Below are positions 14,573 to 21,746 of a stretch of DNA of 36,879 bases, in pieces; within the stretch, counting starts at the first letter, position 1; every line of letters starts with the position of its first letter. The notes under the pieces were generated by a model. It was not told where the DNA came from. It saw nothing but the letters and a program-made list of their open reading frames with translations, and did no database searches. The stretch comes from Gemmatimonadales bacterium (lineage in GTDB: Bacteria > Gemmatimonadota > Gemmatimonadetes > Gemmatimonadales > GWC2-71-9), in contig DATAOI010000009.1 of assembly GCA_036265815.1 (NCBI GenBank), positions 1-36,879 on the forward strand. Reading direction: 5' to 3'. The position numbers were made by a program, and so were the translations under genes.

Positions 14573-15895
14573 CTACCTCAAGACGCCGTGAATCGGCTGC
14601 GGATCCGAACCGACCCGCACCCTCGTACCGGCCGCCTGATCCCACCCCAGATTTCCTGAAGGGGCGTCGTCCGCGGGGGCACGCCCGCGCCGGGTGTACT
14701 GATCGAAGAAGGCGTGGGCGTGTTCCAGGTCGGCGGGATGGAAGTATCGCGGGCCCAGGCCGGCGCACCCGGCCAGGGCGATCTCGAACAGATCGGCGGC
14801 GGTGCGGGCCAGGGCGCTGTCGCGCAGGCCGAGTCGGCCGGCCCGCTCGAGCAGTCCAGCATCGGGGGAGCCGAGCAGATCCCGAGCGGCACGTGACGCT
14901 GCCGGATCGTAGGTGATTCCCACCGCGAGCGCGATCGGCGCCGCGTACCACCGAGGGTCCACGGCGTCGGGAGAGCGCACCTCGAGGTGACCGCGGGGCC
15001 GCACCTCGGGGAACAAGGTGCTCAGGTGATCGTGCCACTCCACCGCCGTCGGCGCCGCGCGGCCCAGCCACTCTCCGAAGCTTCGGTGCCCGCCTTCGAC
15101 CTCTGGAAGCAGCATGGCGGGCGCCGCGAGAGCGAAATCGAGATACCGATCCAGCGGCCGCTCCACGTCGCAGGGCAGTCCGGTGCGCGACGGGTCCAGC
15201 GTGCGCCACACCTGCGCCCGCGTGCTCCGGAACCCTGTCGACCTGCCCGCGTACACCGGCGAATTGGCGAAGCTGGCCACCATGCACGGTGCGGCGGCAT
15301 TGAGCAGGTGCCAGCGGAGCCACGGCTCATCGTCGACGTCGAGACTCATCTGGAAGGAGGCGGTCTGCCGCATCATGCGGGCCCCCGACTCCCCCCGCCG
15401 GGCCAGGTAATCGGCCATCGTGCCGTAGCGCTTGCCGCCGAGCAGAAGAGGCGCCTCGCCTACGGAGTTGAAGGGATCGATGCCCACCGACAACAGCGTG
15501 ATGCCTTCCCCCAGAGCCGCCTGGCAGAGCGGGAAGACCACCGACCGGAGCAGCCCGAGCAGCTCGCTGGCCGTGGCACAGGGTGGTGAGCTGTATTCGA
15601 TCTGCCCACCCGGCTCGAACGTCACCGAGCCACCGGCGGCGAGGCGAAAGCACGGCGCCCCTTTGGGAGTGCGACTCTCTCGCCATCCGTGATGAGCACC
15701 GAACCGGCGCAGGAACGGAAGGGTGGAAACGAGGCCGTCGGCCTCGATGGGACATCGCCGCCCGGTGCTGGTCTCCACCGGGATGAGCTCCGCCTCCGCG
15801 CCGATCCTGCGAGGCGACAGGCAGGCGCCGACCGGCGCCCCGAATGCGTGCTCGGCCAGGTCGACCGCGAGACCGGCGCGGGTAAGTCCGGTCAT
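14573..15895 (-). CDS. egtA: Glutamate-cysteine ligase, GCS2 family (EgtA)
   Basis: The 440-residue protein overlaps the egtD stop as ATGA. Its GCS2-type ATP-grasp-like glutamate-cysteine ligase features include IGAEAELIPVE near the N-terminus (glutamate/metal binding), GGSVTFEPGGQIEYSSPPC (about 88-106), YGTMADYLARRGE, MMRQTASFQMSLDVDDE and NSPVYAG. 'TxEPGGQxExS' and 'MxxTAS.Q' mark the EgtA/GshA plant-type ligases. It makes gamma-glutamylcysteine, the sulfur donor for EgtB-type ergothioneine synthesis. It is the last gene of the egtBDA operon. The 157 bp downstream (14416-14572) contain only a weak imperfect hairpin and the YflT promoter region. Confidence 0.88.
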   Translation of the reverse strand: MTGLTRAGLAVDLAEHAFGAPVGACLSPRRIGAEAELIPVETSTGRRCPIEADGLVSTLPFLRRFGAHHGWRESRTPKGAPCFRLAAGGSVTFEPGGQIEYSSPPCATASELLGLLRSVVFPLCQAALGEGITLLSVGIDPFNSVGEAPLLLGGKRYGTMADYLARRGESGARMMRQTASFQMSLDVDDEPWLRWHLLNAAAPCMVASFANSPVYAGRSTGFRSTRAQVWRTLDPSRTGLPCDVERPLDRYLDFALAAPAMLLPEVEGGHRSFGEWLGRAAPTAVEWHDHLSTLFPEVRPRGHLEVRSPDAVDPRWYAAPIALAVGITYDPAASRAARDLLGSPDAGLLERAGRLGLRDSALARTAADLFEIALAGCAGLGPRYFHPADLEHAHAFFDQYTRRGRAPADDAPSGNLGWDQAAGTRVRVGSDPQPIHGVLR

Positions 15896-16869
15896 GCCGC
15901 CGCGCCCACCACCAGCGCGAAGAGCGCGTCCGGATCGGTGCGCCAGGATTCGACTCTCAGGCCCGCGGCCATGAAGAGCTGGGTCACGCTCGCCCGGTCG
16001 TGCTTGGCGCTGATCTCGGTGCGGATCGACTCCCCCGCCGCGAACCGGACGATTCCCAGTCCAGGGATGAGGACGCGCTGGGGACGGAGCGACACCAGGT
16101 GCATCTCGATCCGGTCGGTGGTCGAGTCATAGAATGCCCGGTGGGCAAAGGCAGACGGATCGAAGTCGGCGCCCAGCTCGTGGTTCAGCACCCGCAGCAT
16201 GTTCCGGTTGAACTCCGCCGTGACGCCCTGGCTGTCGTTGTAGGCCGCTTCGATCCGGGCCACGTCCTTCCGCAGGTCGACCCCCATCAGGAACCGATCG
16301 CCCGGCTCCATGCCGATCCGCACCCGGTGCACCAGCTTGATGGCGGCGGCGGGATAGAAGTTGCCGATAGTGCCGCCGAGGAAGGCGAAGAGCGCCGGAC
16401 GGGGAAAGTGCCGCGGCAGATCGAAATCCCCCGAGATGTCGGCGACCGCCGGCTCCACGGCCAACCCAGGGTACTCGCGGCGGAGCCGGGCCGCGGTGAG
16501 ACTGAGAAAGGTGGCGCTCACGTCGATGGGCACGTACAAACCGGCGAAGCCGGTCGACCGCATCGCGCTCAGGATGATCCGGGTCTTCTCGGCGCTGCCG
16601 GCACCCAGCTCGATCAGGGTCCGCGAATCGAGCTGCGCCATGAGCTCGGGCATCCAGTCCTCCAGCAGCCCCCGCTCCGTCCGGGTTTGATAGTACTCCG
16701 GCAATCGGGTGATCTCCTCGAACAGCTCCGACCCGCGGTGATCGTAGAAATACTTGGGCGGCAGCTCCTTCTGCGGCCCCGAGAGGCCGGCGGCCACTTC
16801 GGCGAGCATGCGGGGATTCTCGACCCGAACGGCCGCGCTGGCCCCGCGGTCCAACAGTGGGCTAGTCAT
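15892..16869 (-). CDS. egtD: L-histidine N-alpha-methyltransferase (EgtD)
   Basis: The 325-residue protein shows the EgtD signature: LPPKYFYDHRGSELFEEITR followed by LPEYYQTRTE, which forms the histidine-binding domain. The S-adenosylmethionine motif ELGAGSAEKTR lies at about 90-100. LFAFLGGTIGNFYPAAA and FLMGVDLRKD are also conserved in the DUF2260 methyltransferase family. It trimethylates histidine to hercynine, the first step in ergothioneine synthesis, in the cytoplasm. Its start lies 8 bp inside the end of egtB and its stop overlaps egtA, so all three are translationally coupled. C-terminal residues SIRTEISAKHDRASVTQLFM are the usual substrate-lid segment. Length is normal for the family. 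Confidence 0.93.
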   Translation of the reverse strand: MTSPLLDRGASAAVRVENPRMLAEVAAGLSGPQKELPPKYFYDHRGSELFEEITRLPEYYQTRTERGLLEDWMPELMAQLDSRTLIELGAGSAEKTRIILSAMRSTGFAGLYVPIDVSATFLSLTAARLRREYPGLAVEPAVADISGDFDLPRHFPRPALFAFLGGTIGNFYPAAAIKLVHRVRIGMEPGDRFLMGVDLRKDVARIEAAYNDSQGVTAEFNRNMLRVLNHELGADFDPSAFAHRAFYDSTTDRIEMHLVSLRPQRVLIPGLGIVRFAAGESIRTEISAKHDRASVTQLFMAAGLRVESWRTDPDALFALVVGAAA

Positions 16870-18184
16870 CGCGTGCGCACCTGAAGCCGCTGAAGATCTG
16901 GCGGCGGATGGGGTAGTCCCAGTTGCGGAAAGTGTTGCGTACCGCGCCCGGGCGGGTGGCCCACGAGCCCCCGCGAAGGACCTTGTACTCGGATCCGAAA
17001 AAGACCTCGGAATATTCCCGGTAGGGAAAGCTCTGGAAGCCCGGCCACGGCAGGAAATCGCTCGCGGTCCACTCCCAGACGTCCCCGATCATGCCCCGGC
17101 AACCCAGCGGCGAAACGTTGCGCGGGTAGGAGCCGACGGGAGCCGTGCCGAAGGTGAGCTGGTCGACGTTGGCCAGTGTGCGATCGGCCGGCTGGTCGCC
17201 CCAGGGATAGGTTCGCTTGGTGCCGGCGACGGGGTCCCACGACGCGGCGGTCTCCCACTCCACTTCGGTCGGCAGCCGCTTTCCCGCGAACCGGGCGAAC
17301 GCCTCGGCCTCGTGGTAGGAGACGTGGCAGACCGGATGCCGGGGATCGACCGGGCCCGACTGGTCCATGGTGCGGGTGACCCAACCGCTGTCGGTCAGCG
17401 ACCAGTACTTGGGCGCGGTAACTCCCGACTCGGTGCGCCAGGTCCAGCCGGGCCCGGACCAGTACTCCGGAGTCTCGTAGCCGCCCGCGGCTATGAAGAC
17501 GAGGAAGTCGCGATTGGTGACCGGGTCAACGTCGATCCAGAACGGCGCCACGTCCACGCGGTGGCGCCCGCGCTCGTTGTCGTAGGCCACGGACCGGTCA
17601 TCGGTCCCGATCTCGACGCTGCCTCCGGGAAAACGGACCATGCGGCCCGGGGCACGACTTTCAGCGGTTGCAGGCGGGAGGTCCCAGCGCACCAGCGGCC
17701 GGTACGGCACGCCCTGCTTGAGCTGGAGGGTCTGCAGGATGGTCTCGTCGTGTTGATACTCGTGCTGCAACACCATCCGGTAGACGAACCCATCCCGGAG
17801 GAGCGGCTCGGCACCTTCGAGCTCGACCGAAGCGAGACGGGCCAGCACCCGCCCCCGGATCTCGTCCATGACCTCGCGGCAGCGGCGAAAGCCGGGCAGT
17901 GCCAGCCCGCCCCGGGTGCTCCGCGGATGCTCGAAGGGATTGTACAGCCCGGGCATCTCGACGAACTCGATGGGCCCGTCGAGGTTGCGGGTGAGCCACA
18001 GCTCCTCGAAATGGGCCATGTGGCCCAGGTCCCAGAGGATGGGGCTCATCAGGGGATCGTGCTGGCGGCGGAGATCGCCGTCGGTGAGCGGGGCAACCAG
18101 CAGGAGCGTGCGCTCGCGGGCCTCCAGCAGCTCGCCGGCGATGGTCCTCGGATCTATGCCCTTGGGGGCGACGGTGACCGTCAT
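16862..18184 (-). CDS. egtB: Iron(II)-dependent hercynine oxygenase/sulfoxide synthase (EgtB)
   Basis: The start chosen is ATG 18184, 8 bp after GGTGAGGAG; a TTG at 18205 would add seven residues but would include that ribosome site. The 440-residue protein has an N-terminal DinB-like domain with iron-ligand candidates H55 (WDLGH), H141 and H145 (HEYQH). A C-terminal formylglycine-generating-enzyme-like (FGE-sulfatase) domain includes FWIDVDPVTNRDFLVF, AFARFAGKRLPTEVEWE, GDVWEWTASDF and VLRGGSWATRPGAVRNTFRN. EgtB couples hercynine to gamma-glutamylcysteine or cysteine with oxygen. The presence of egtA suggests gamma-glutamylcysteine as donor. The first operon gene, it diverges from ada; the 236-bp gap contains ACAAC/GTTGT arms near 18220 that could be a regulator site. 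Confidence 0.93.
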   Translation of the reverse strand: MTVTVAPKGIDPRTIAGELLEARERTLLLVAPLTDGDLRRQHDPLMSPILWDLGHMAHFEELWLTRNLDGPIEFVEMPGLYNPFEHPRSTRGGLALPGFRRCREVMDEIRGRVLARLASVELEGAEPLLRDGFVYRMVLQHEYQHDETILQTLQLKQGVPYRPLVRWDLPPATAESRAPGRMVRFPGGSVEIGTDDRSVAYDNERGRHRVDVAPFWIDVDPVTNRDFLVFIAAGGYETPEYWSGPGWTWRTESGVTAPKYWSLTDSGWVTRTMDQSGPVDPRHPVCHVSYHEAEAFARFAGKRLPTEVEWETAASWDPVAGTKRTYPWGDQPADRTLANVDQLTFGTAPVGSYPRNVSPLGCRGMIGDVWEWTASDFLPWPGFQSFPYREYSEVFFGSEYKVLRGGSWATRPGAVRNTFRNWDYPIRRQIFSGFRCARDD

Positions 18185-18420
18185 CGGCGGCTCCTCACCG
18201 ATCAATGTTCAAGCGCTCACAACAGGTTGTCGATCCAATTATTGTCGCGCCGATGGTTCCAACCCTGTGTCCGGCGCCACAGTCGCCCGGCAGGAACTGA
18301 CCGAAGACCATTGGGGAACGAAGTCAGCCGCTCAGAGGTTCCCTCCGATCGTGTTTCCCGGCCGGTTTGAACGCAAGATCCGGATGGTGCCACGCTCCGC
18401 CGGGTGCTACCATACTGCCC

Positions 18421-19479
18421 ATGTTACTCCAAATTTCCACCGATGACGAGAGCCGCTGGGCGGCGGTGCAGAATCGTGACACATCCGCCGACGGGTGCTT
18501 CGTTTACGCGGTCGCCTCCACCCGGATCTATTGCCGCCCTTCCTGTCCTTCCAGGCGGCCCCATCGCCGGCACGTGCGGTTCTTCGGTTCGACGGTCGAG
18601 GCGGAAGCCCAAGGCTACCGGGCCTGCCGGCGCTGCCTGCCGAAGGATCCCGAGACCCGCGCTGGCCGGCGGATCCGCGCCGCCCAGAGCTACCTGGAAC
18701 AGCACCTGGACGAAACCGTGACGCTGGAGCGGCTGGGCCGGGAGGTGCGGATGAGCCCCTATCACCTGCAACGCACCTTCAAGCGGCTAACCGGCACCAC
18801 GCCCAAGGCTTATGCCACGGCGCGGCGGCTGGAGCGGATGAAGTCCCGACTCAAGGAGGGTAAGAGCGTGACCCGAGCGACCTACGATGCAGGCTATTCC
18901 TCGCCCAGCCGGGCGTACGACCACTCTCGCGCTCGGCTGGGGATGACGCCGGCCACGTACCGGCGGGGGGGTGAGGGCGTCCGCATCGCCTTCACAGTGG
19001 TCCCGACCGATGCGGGGCAGCTGCTGGTGGCGGGGACCGATCGCGGGATCTGCGCCGTCACCCTGGGCGACGACGCCCATGCGCTGGAGGCCGCGCTGCG
19101 GGGGGAATACCCGGCGGCGGAGATCGAGAGAGGCAACGGGGAGCTGGAGGCGTGGACCCGGGCGGTGGTGGATCACCTGGAGGAAGGCGGCAGCACCGAG
19201 CGGCTTCCCCTCGACCTCCGCGGGACCGCGTTCCAACGGCAGGTGTGGGAGACGCTCCAGCGGATCCCGCGAGGCGCCACCCGCTCGTACTCCGAGATCG
19301 CCCGGGAGCTGGGTCGGCCGGCTGCCGCGCGGGCCGTGGCGCAGGCGTGCGCCAGCAATCGGCTGGCGCTGGTGATCCCCTGCCATCGGGTGGTGCGGGA
19401 GGACGGAGGGCTGGGCGGCTACCGCTGGGGCATCGAGCGAAAGCGCGCGCTGCTGGAGCGGGAGCGGTCAGCCTCGTAG
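18421..19479 (+). CDS. ada: Ada: bifunctional methyl-phosphotriester/O6-methylguanine-DNA methyltransferase and AraC activator
   Basis: The 352-residue protein has the full E. coli Ada architecture and nearly the same numbering. Residues 1-80 are the Ada zinc domain with C38, C42, C69 and C72, where C38 accepts methyl groups from phosphotriesters and switches the protein to activator form. Residues about 83-185 are an AraC-type double helix-turn-helix (LERLGREVRMSPYHLQRTFK then SVTRATYDAGYSSPSRAYD). Residues about 187-350 are the MGMT domain with GTAFQRQVWETLQRIPRGAT and the acceptor motif PCHRV, Cys321. It repairs alkylated DNA and activates the adaptive response. No alkB or alkA is adjacent. 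Its 3' end overlaps the convergent cimA gene by 12 bp. Confidence 0.94.
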   Translation: MLLQISTDDESRWAAVQNRDTSADGCFVYAVASTRIYCRPSCPSRRPHRRHVRFFGSTVEAEAQGYRACRRCLPKDPETRAGRRIRAAQSYLEQHLDETVTLERLGREVRMSPYHLQRTFKRLTGTTPKAYATARRLERMKSRLKEGKSVTRATYDAGYSSPSRAYDHSRARLGMTPATYRRGGEGVRIAFTVVPTDAGQLLVAGTDRGICAVTLGDDAHALEAALRGEYPAAEIERGNGELEAWTRAVVDHLEEGGSTERLPLDLRGTAFQRQVWETLQRIPRGATRSYSEIARELGRPAAARAVAQACASNRLALVIPCHRVVREDGGLGGYRWGIERKRALLERERSAS

Positions 19480-21018
19480 CAGCGCCAGCTCCAGACCGTC
19501 GCAGAGGGCCAGCCAGCTCGCCTCGATGATGTTCTCCGAGCAGCCGACCGTGCTCCACCGCTCGGCGCCGCGGCCGGACTCGATGATCACCCGGGGGCGA
19601 GCTCCGGTGCCGAGGTGTTCGTCCACGATCCGCACCTTGTAATCCATCAGGTGGACGTCGGCCAGGGTGGGGTAATGCGGCAGGAGCGCCTTCCGCACCG
19701 CCCGGTCGAGGGCGTTGACCGGGCCGTGGCCCTCCGCGGCGGTATGCATCACCTGCTCGCCCACCCGCATCTTCACCGTGGCCTGAGACATCACCTGGTC
19801 GCCCCCGCGCTTCTCCACGATCACGGTGAAGTCCAGCAGCTCGAAGGGCGCCTGGTAGTCCGGTGAGGCGCGCCGGAGCAGCATCTCGAACGACCCCTCC
19901 GCCGCCTCGAACTGGAAGCCGAGGTGCTCCAGCTCCTTGATCCGCTGGAGCACGGGCGCCTCGCTCTCCCCAGCCGTCAAGCCCAGCGCCTCGGCGCGAA
20001 GCCGCACGTTCCGCCGGCCAGCTACCTCGCTCACCACCACCCGCATCTCGTTGCCCACCAGCGAGGGGTCGACGTGCTGGTAGCTGTCCGCCACCTTGGC
20101 GATGGCCGCGACGTGGATCCCGCCCTTGTGCGCGAAGGCGCTCCGGCCCACGTAGGGCGCGTGGGGATCGGGGTGCTGGTTGGCCACCGCCGCCACGAAG
20201 GCGGAGATCTCGGTGAGCCGGCGCAGCGCCTCGGGTGACAGGACCTCGAGGCCCAGCTTGAGCTGGAGCGTGGCGATCAAGGGCACCAGGTCGAGGTTGC
20301 CGCAGCGCTCGCCGTAGCCGTTGATGGTGCCCTGCACCTGGACGCAGCCCGCGCGTACCGCGGCCAGCGCGTTCGCCACGGCAAGACCGGCGTCGTTATG
20401 GGGATGAATGCCCAAGGGCGTCGAGAACTGCTGCCGGGCCTCCGCCACCCGCTCACCCACGACGTCGGGCAGCTCGCCGCCGTTGGTGTCGCAGAGGACC
20501 ACCACGTCGGCACCCGCATCCGCGGCCGCCGCAAGGGTGGCGAAGGCGTACCCGCCATCGAGGCGGCAGCCATCGAAGAAGTGCTCCGCGTCGTAGATCA
20601 CCTCCCGCCCCAGCCGCTTGAAGAAGGCGACGCTCTCCTCGATCATCCGGAGGTTCTCCTCCCGGCTCGTCTCCAGCACGCGGTCGACGTGAAGGGTCGA
20701 GCTCTTGCCCACCAGGGTCACCACTGGCGTGGCGGCCTCGATCAGGGCGAGCAGGTTGGGGTCGTCCTCGCAACGGATCCCCGCGCGGCGGGTACTCCCG
20801 AACGCCGCGACTCTGGCGTGGGCCAGCGGCACCTCGCCGATCCGCCGGAAGAACTCGGCGTCCTTGGGGTTCGAGCCGGGCCAGCCCCCCTCGATATAGC
20901 TCACACCCAGCCGGTCGAGTGCCCTGGCGATCTTGAGCTTGTCCTCCACCGACAGGGACAGGCCTTCGCGCTGGGTGCCGTCGCGGAGTGTGGTGTCGTA
21001 CAGGTGGAGCGTCGTCAT
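19468..21018 (-). CDS. cimA: (R)-citramalate synthase
   Basis: ATG 21018 gives 516 residues; a TTG at 21027 is less likely. The N-terminal TIM barrel begins HLYDTTLRDGTQREG (catalytic and metal-binding D8, R12, D13), with GIHPHNDAGLAVANALAAVR as the HxH metal site and QVQGTINGYGERCGN next. HKGGIHVAAIAKV and a C-terminal LeuA-type allosteric domain (about 380-510) follow. EGGWPGSNPKDAEFF and the length point to the citramalate synthase branch rather than isopropylmalate or homocitrate synthase. It condenses pyruvate and acetyl-CoA, opening a threonine-independent route to isoleucine. An upstream promoter, Leu/Ile leader ORF and terminator strongly suggest attenuation control. No other leu or ilv gene is adjacent. 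Confidence 0.9.
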   Translation of the reverse strand: MTTLHLYDTTLRDGTQREGLSLSVEDKLKIARALDRLGVSYIEGGWPGSNPKDAEFFRRIGEVPLAHARVAAFGSTRRAGIRCEDDPNLLALIEAATPVVTLVGKSSTLHVDRVLETSREENLRMIEESVAFFKRLGREVIYDAEHFFDGCRLDGGYAFATLAAAADAGADVVVLCDTNGGELPDVVGERVAEARQQFSTPLGIHPHNDAGLAVANALAAVRAGCVQVQGTINGYGERCGNLDLVPLIATLQLKLGLEVLSPEALRRLTEISAFVAAVANQHPDPHAPYVGRSAFAHKGGIHVAAIAKVADSYQHVDPSLVGNEMRVVVSEVAGRRNVRLRAEALGLTAGESEAPVLQRIKELEHLGFQFEAAEGSFEMLLRRASPDYQAPFELLDFTVIVEKRGGDQVMSQATVKMRVGEQVMHTAAEGHGPVNALDRAVRKALLPHYPTLADVHLMDYKVRIVDEHLGTGARPRVIIESGRGAERWSTVGCSENIIEASWLALCDGLELALLRG

Positions 21019-21040
21019 CGGTGCCAATCTTCGTCAGGTG

Positions 21041-21078
21041 AAAAACGACGCGGCCTCTCGATCGGGAGAGGCCGCGTC
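21041..21078 (-). terminator. Attenuator-type intrinsic terminator upstream of cimA
   Basis: On the minus strand a perfect 13-bp stem (GACGCGGCCTCTC and GAGAGGCCGCGTC, 21047-21078) with a 6-base loop is followed at once by GTTTTT. It lies between the leader ORF stop (21104) and the cimA start (21018), ending 22 bp before that ATG. No complete gene other than the leader ORF is upstream to be terminated, so it is an attenuator rather than a gene-end terminator. The 5' arm GCCTCTC is also complementary to GAGAGGC in leader codons 18-20, giving a possible antiterminator pairing. Confidence 0.88.
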
Positions 21079-21103
21079 TCGCTGCTGTCCTGGGGTGGTG
21101 CCG

Positions 21104-21184
21104 CTATCCCCGTGCTCGCGCGCCGCCTCTCGGGAGGAGTCGGAGGGAAATAATGGGGAGCCGGAGCGCGGGAGCGGTCAGCAT
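21104..21184 (-). CDS. Leu/Ile-rich leader peptide of the cimA attenuator
   Basis: From ATG 21184 the minus strand reads 26 codons to TAG, beginning MLTAPALRLPIISLRLLP and ending in an arginine/glycine-rich segment. Leucine or isoleucine occupy 8 of the first 17 residues: L2, L7, L9, I11, I12, L14, L16 and L17. Clusters of codons for the pathway's end products are the mark of attenuation leaders such as ilvL or leuL. Slow translation of Ile11-Ile12 would leave the GAGAGGC segment free to pair with the terminator's 5' arm. An upstream segment (GCTCCCGCGC, codons 4-7) can pair imperfectly with GCGCGCGAGC (codons 22-24). No ribosome site is visible; the predicted transcription start lies within a few bases of the ATG, so a leaderless mRNA is likely. 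Confidence 0.75.
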   Translation of the reverse strand: MLTAPALRLPIISLRLLPRGGARARG

Positions 21185-21192
21185 GATGGATA

Positions 21193-21222
21193 TCTATACA
21201 TTGCCGCGGGTGGGTGCGTCAA
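21193..21222 (-). promoter_or_regulatory. Sigma70-type promoter for the cimA leader
   Basis: On the minus strand TTGACG (21217-21222) and TATAGA (21193-21198) are separated by 18 bp. Transcription should start about 6-9 bp downstream, at or just before the leader ATG at 21184. This is one of the better -35/-10 pairs in the window and explains the 166-bp leader before cimA. Confidence 0.68.
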
Positions 21223-21244
21223 GCTGGCGGGCTACCGTCATCCG

Positions 21245-21268
21245 CCCTGCCCGGCGCGCCGGGCAGGG
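21245..21268. promoter_or_regulatory. Perfect 24-bp GC palindrome between divergent cimA leader and sufE-rho
   Basis: CCCTGCCCGGCG is followed by its exact inverse complement, with no spacer. It lies 23 bp upstream of the cimA -35 and 65 bp before the sufE start. It could be a shared operator or an extruding hairpin; with no loop it is a poor terminator. A weak -10 for sufE (TATTCT, 21296-21301) lies to its right. Confidence 0.5.
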
Positions 21269-21332
21269 GTACCGACAGGACCCCGACGGTGACACTATTC
21301 TCCCAATGCAGACCCTCCATTGAGCGCCGAAA

Positions 21333-21746
21333 ATGCCCACCCTCGAGACCCTCATTCCGAGATTCAAGGCCGCCGACCGCACCACCCGGCTGGAAACCCT
21401 GCTCGACTATTCCCGCAAGCTGCCGCCGCTCCCTGTCCGGTACGAGGAGGAGAAGACGCGGGGCGCCGGCCGGGTGCACGAGTGTCAGACACCGGTCTTT
21501 CTCTGGGTGGAGGTGGAGAACGGCCAGGTGCACATCCATGCCGACGTAGCGCGGGAGTCGCCGACGGTGCGCGGCTTCATCTCGCTCCTGGCGAGGACCC
21601 TCGACGGATTGCCACCGGAGAAGGTGGCCGCCATCCCGGACGACCTGCTCGACCAACTCGGCCTGAGCGAGACGCTGGGCATGACCCGGACCCAGGGGCT
21701 CTACGCCATCCTGCATCGGATCAAGCGCTCCGTGGCCGACGCCTGA
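21333..21746 (+). CDS. sufE: SufE-family cysteine desulfuration protein
   Basis: The 137-residue protein has the SufE/CsdE fold signature: YEEEKTRGAGRVHECQTPVF with the persulfide-accepting Cys51 (the same number as in E. coli SufE), then VHIHADVARESPTVRGFISL and a C-terminal helix with LSETLGMTRTQGLYAILHRI. SufE takes sulfane sulfur from the cysteine desulfurase SufS and passes it to the SufBCD scaffold for Fe-S cluster assembly. No other suf gene is in view. The stop and the start of rho share one base (TGATG), so rho translation probably depends on sufE translation. A mercaptopyruvate sulfurtransferase elsewhere in the window is the only other sulfur-transfer gene. Confidence 0.92.
   Translation: MPTLETLIPRFKAADRTTRLETLLDYSRKLPPLPVRYEEEKTRGAGRVHECQTPVFLWVEVENGQVHIHADVARESPTVRGFISLLARTLDGLPPEKVAAIPDDLLDQLGLSETLGMTRTQGLYAILHRIKRSVADA

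Noticed and set aside
18185-18205. Upstream TTG start of egtB
   Set aside because: It would include the GGTGAGGAG ribosome site in the coding region; ATG 18184 has ideal spacing.
21320-21745. In-frame upstream extension of Rho by 142 codons
   Set aside because: It reads sufE in another frame and shows no N-terminal helix-bundle pattern; TGATG coupling at 21746 is a better start.
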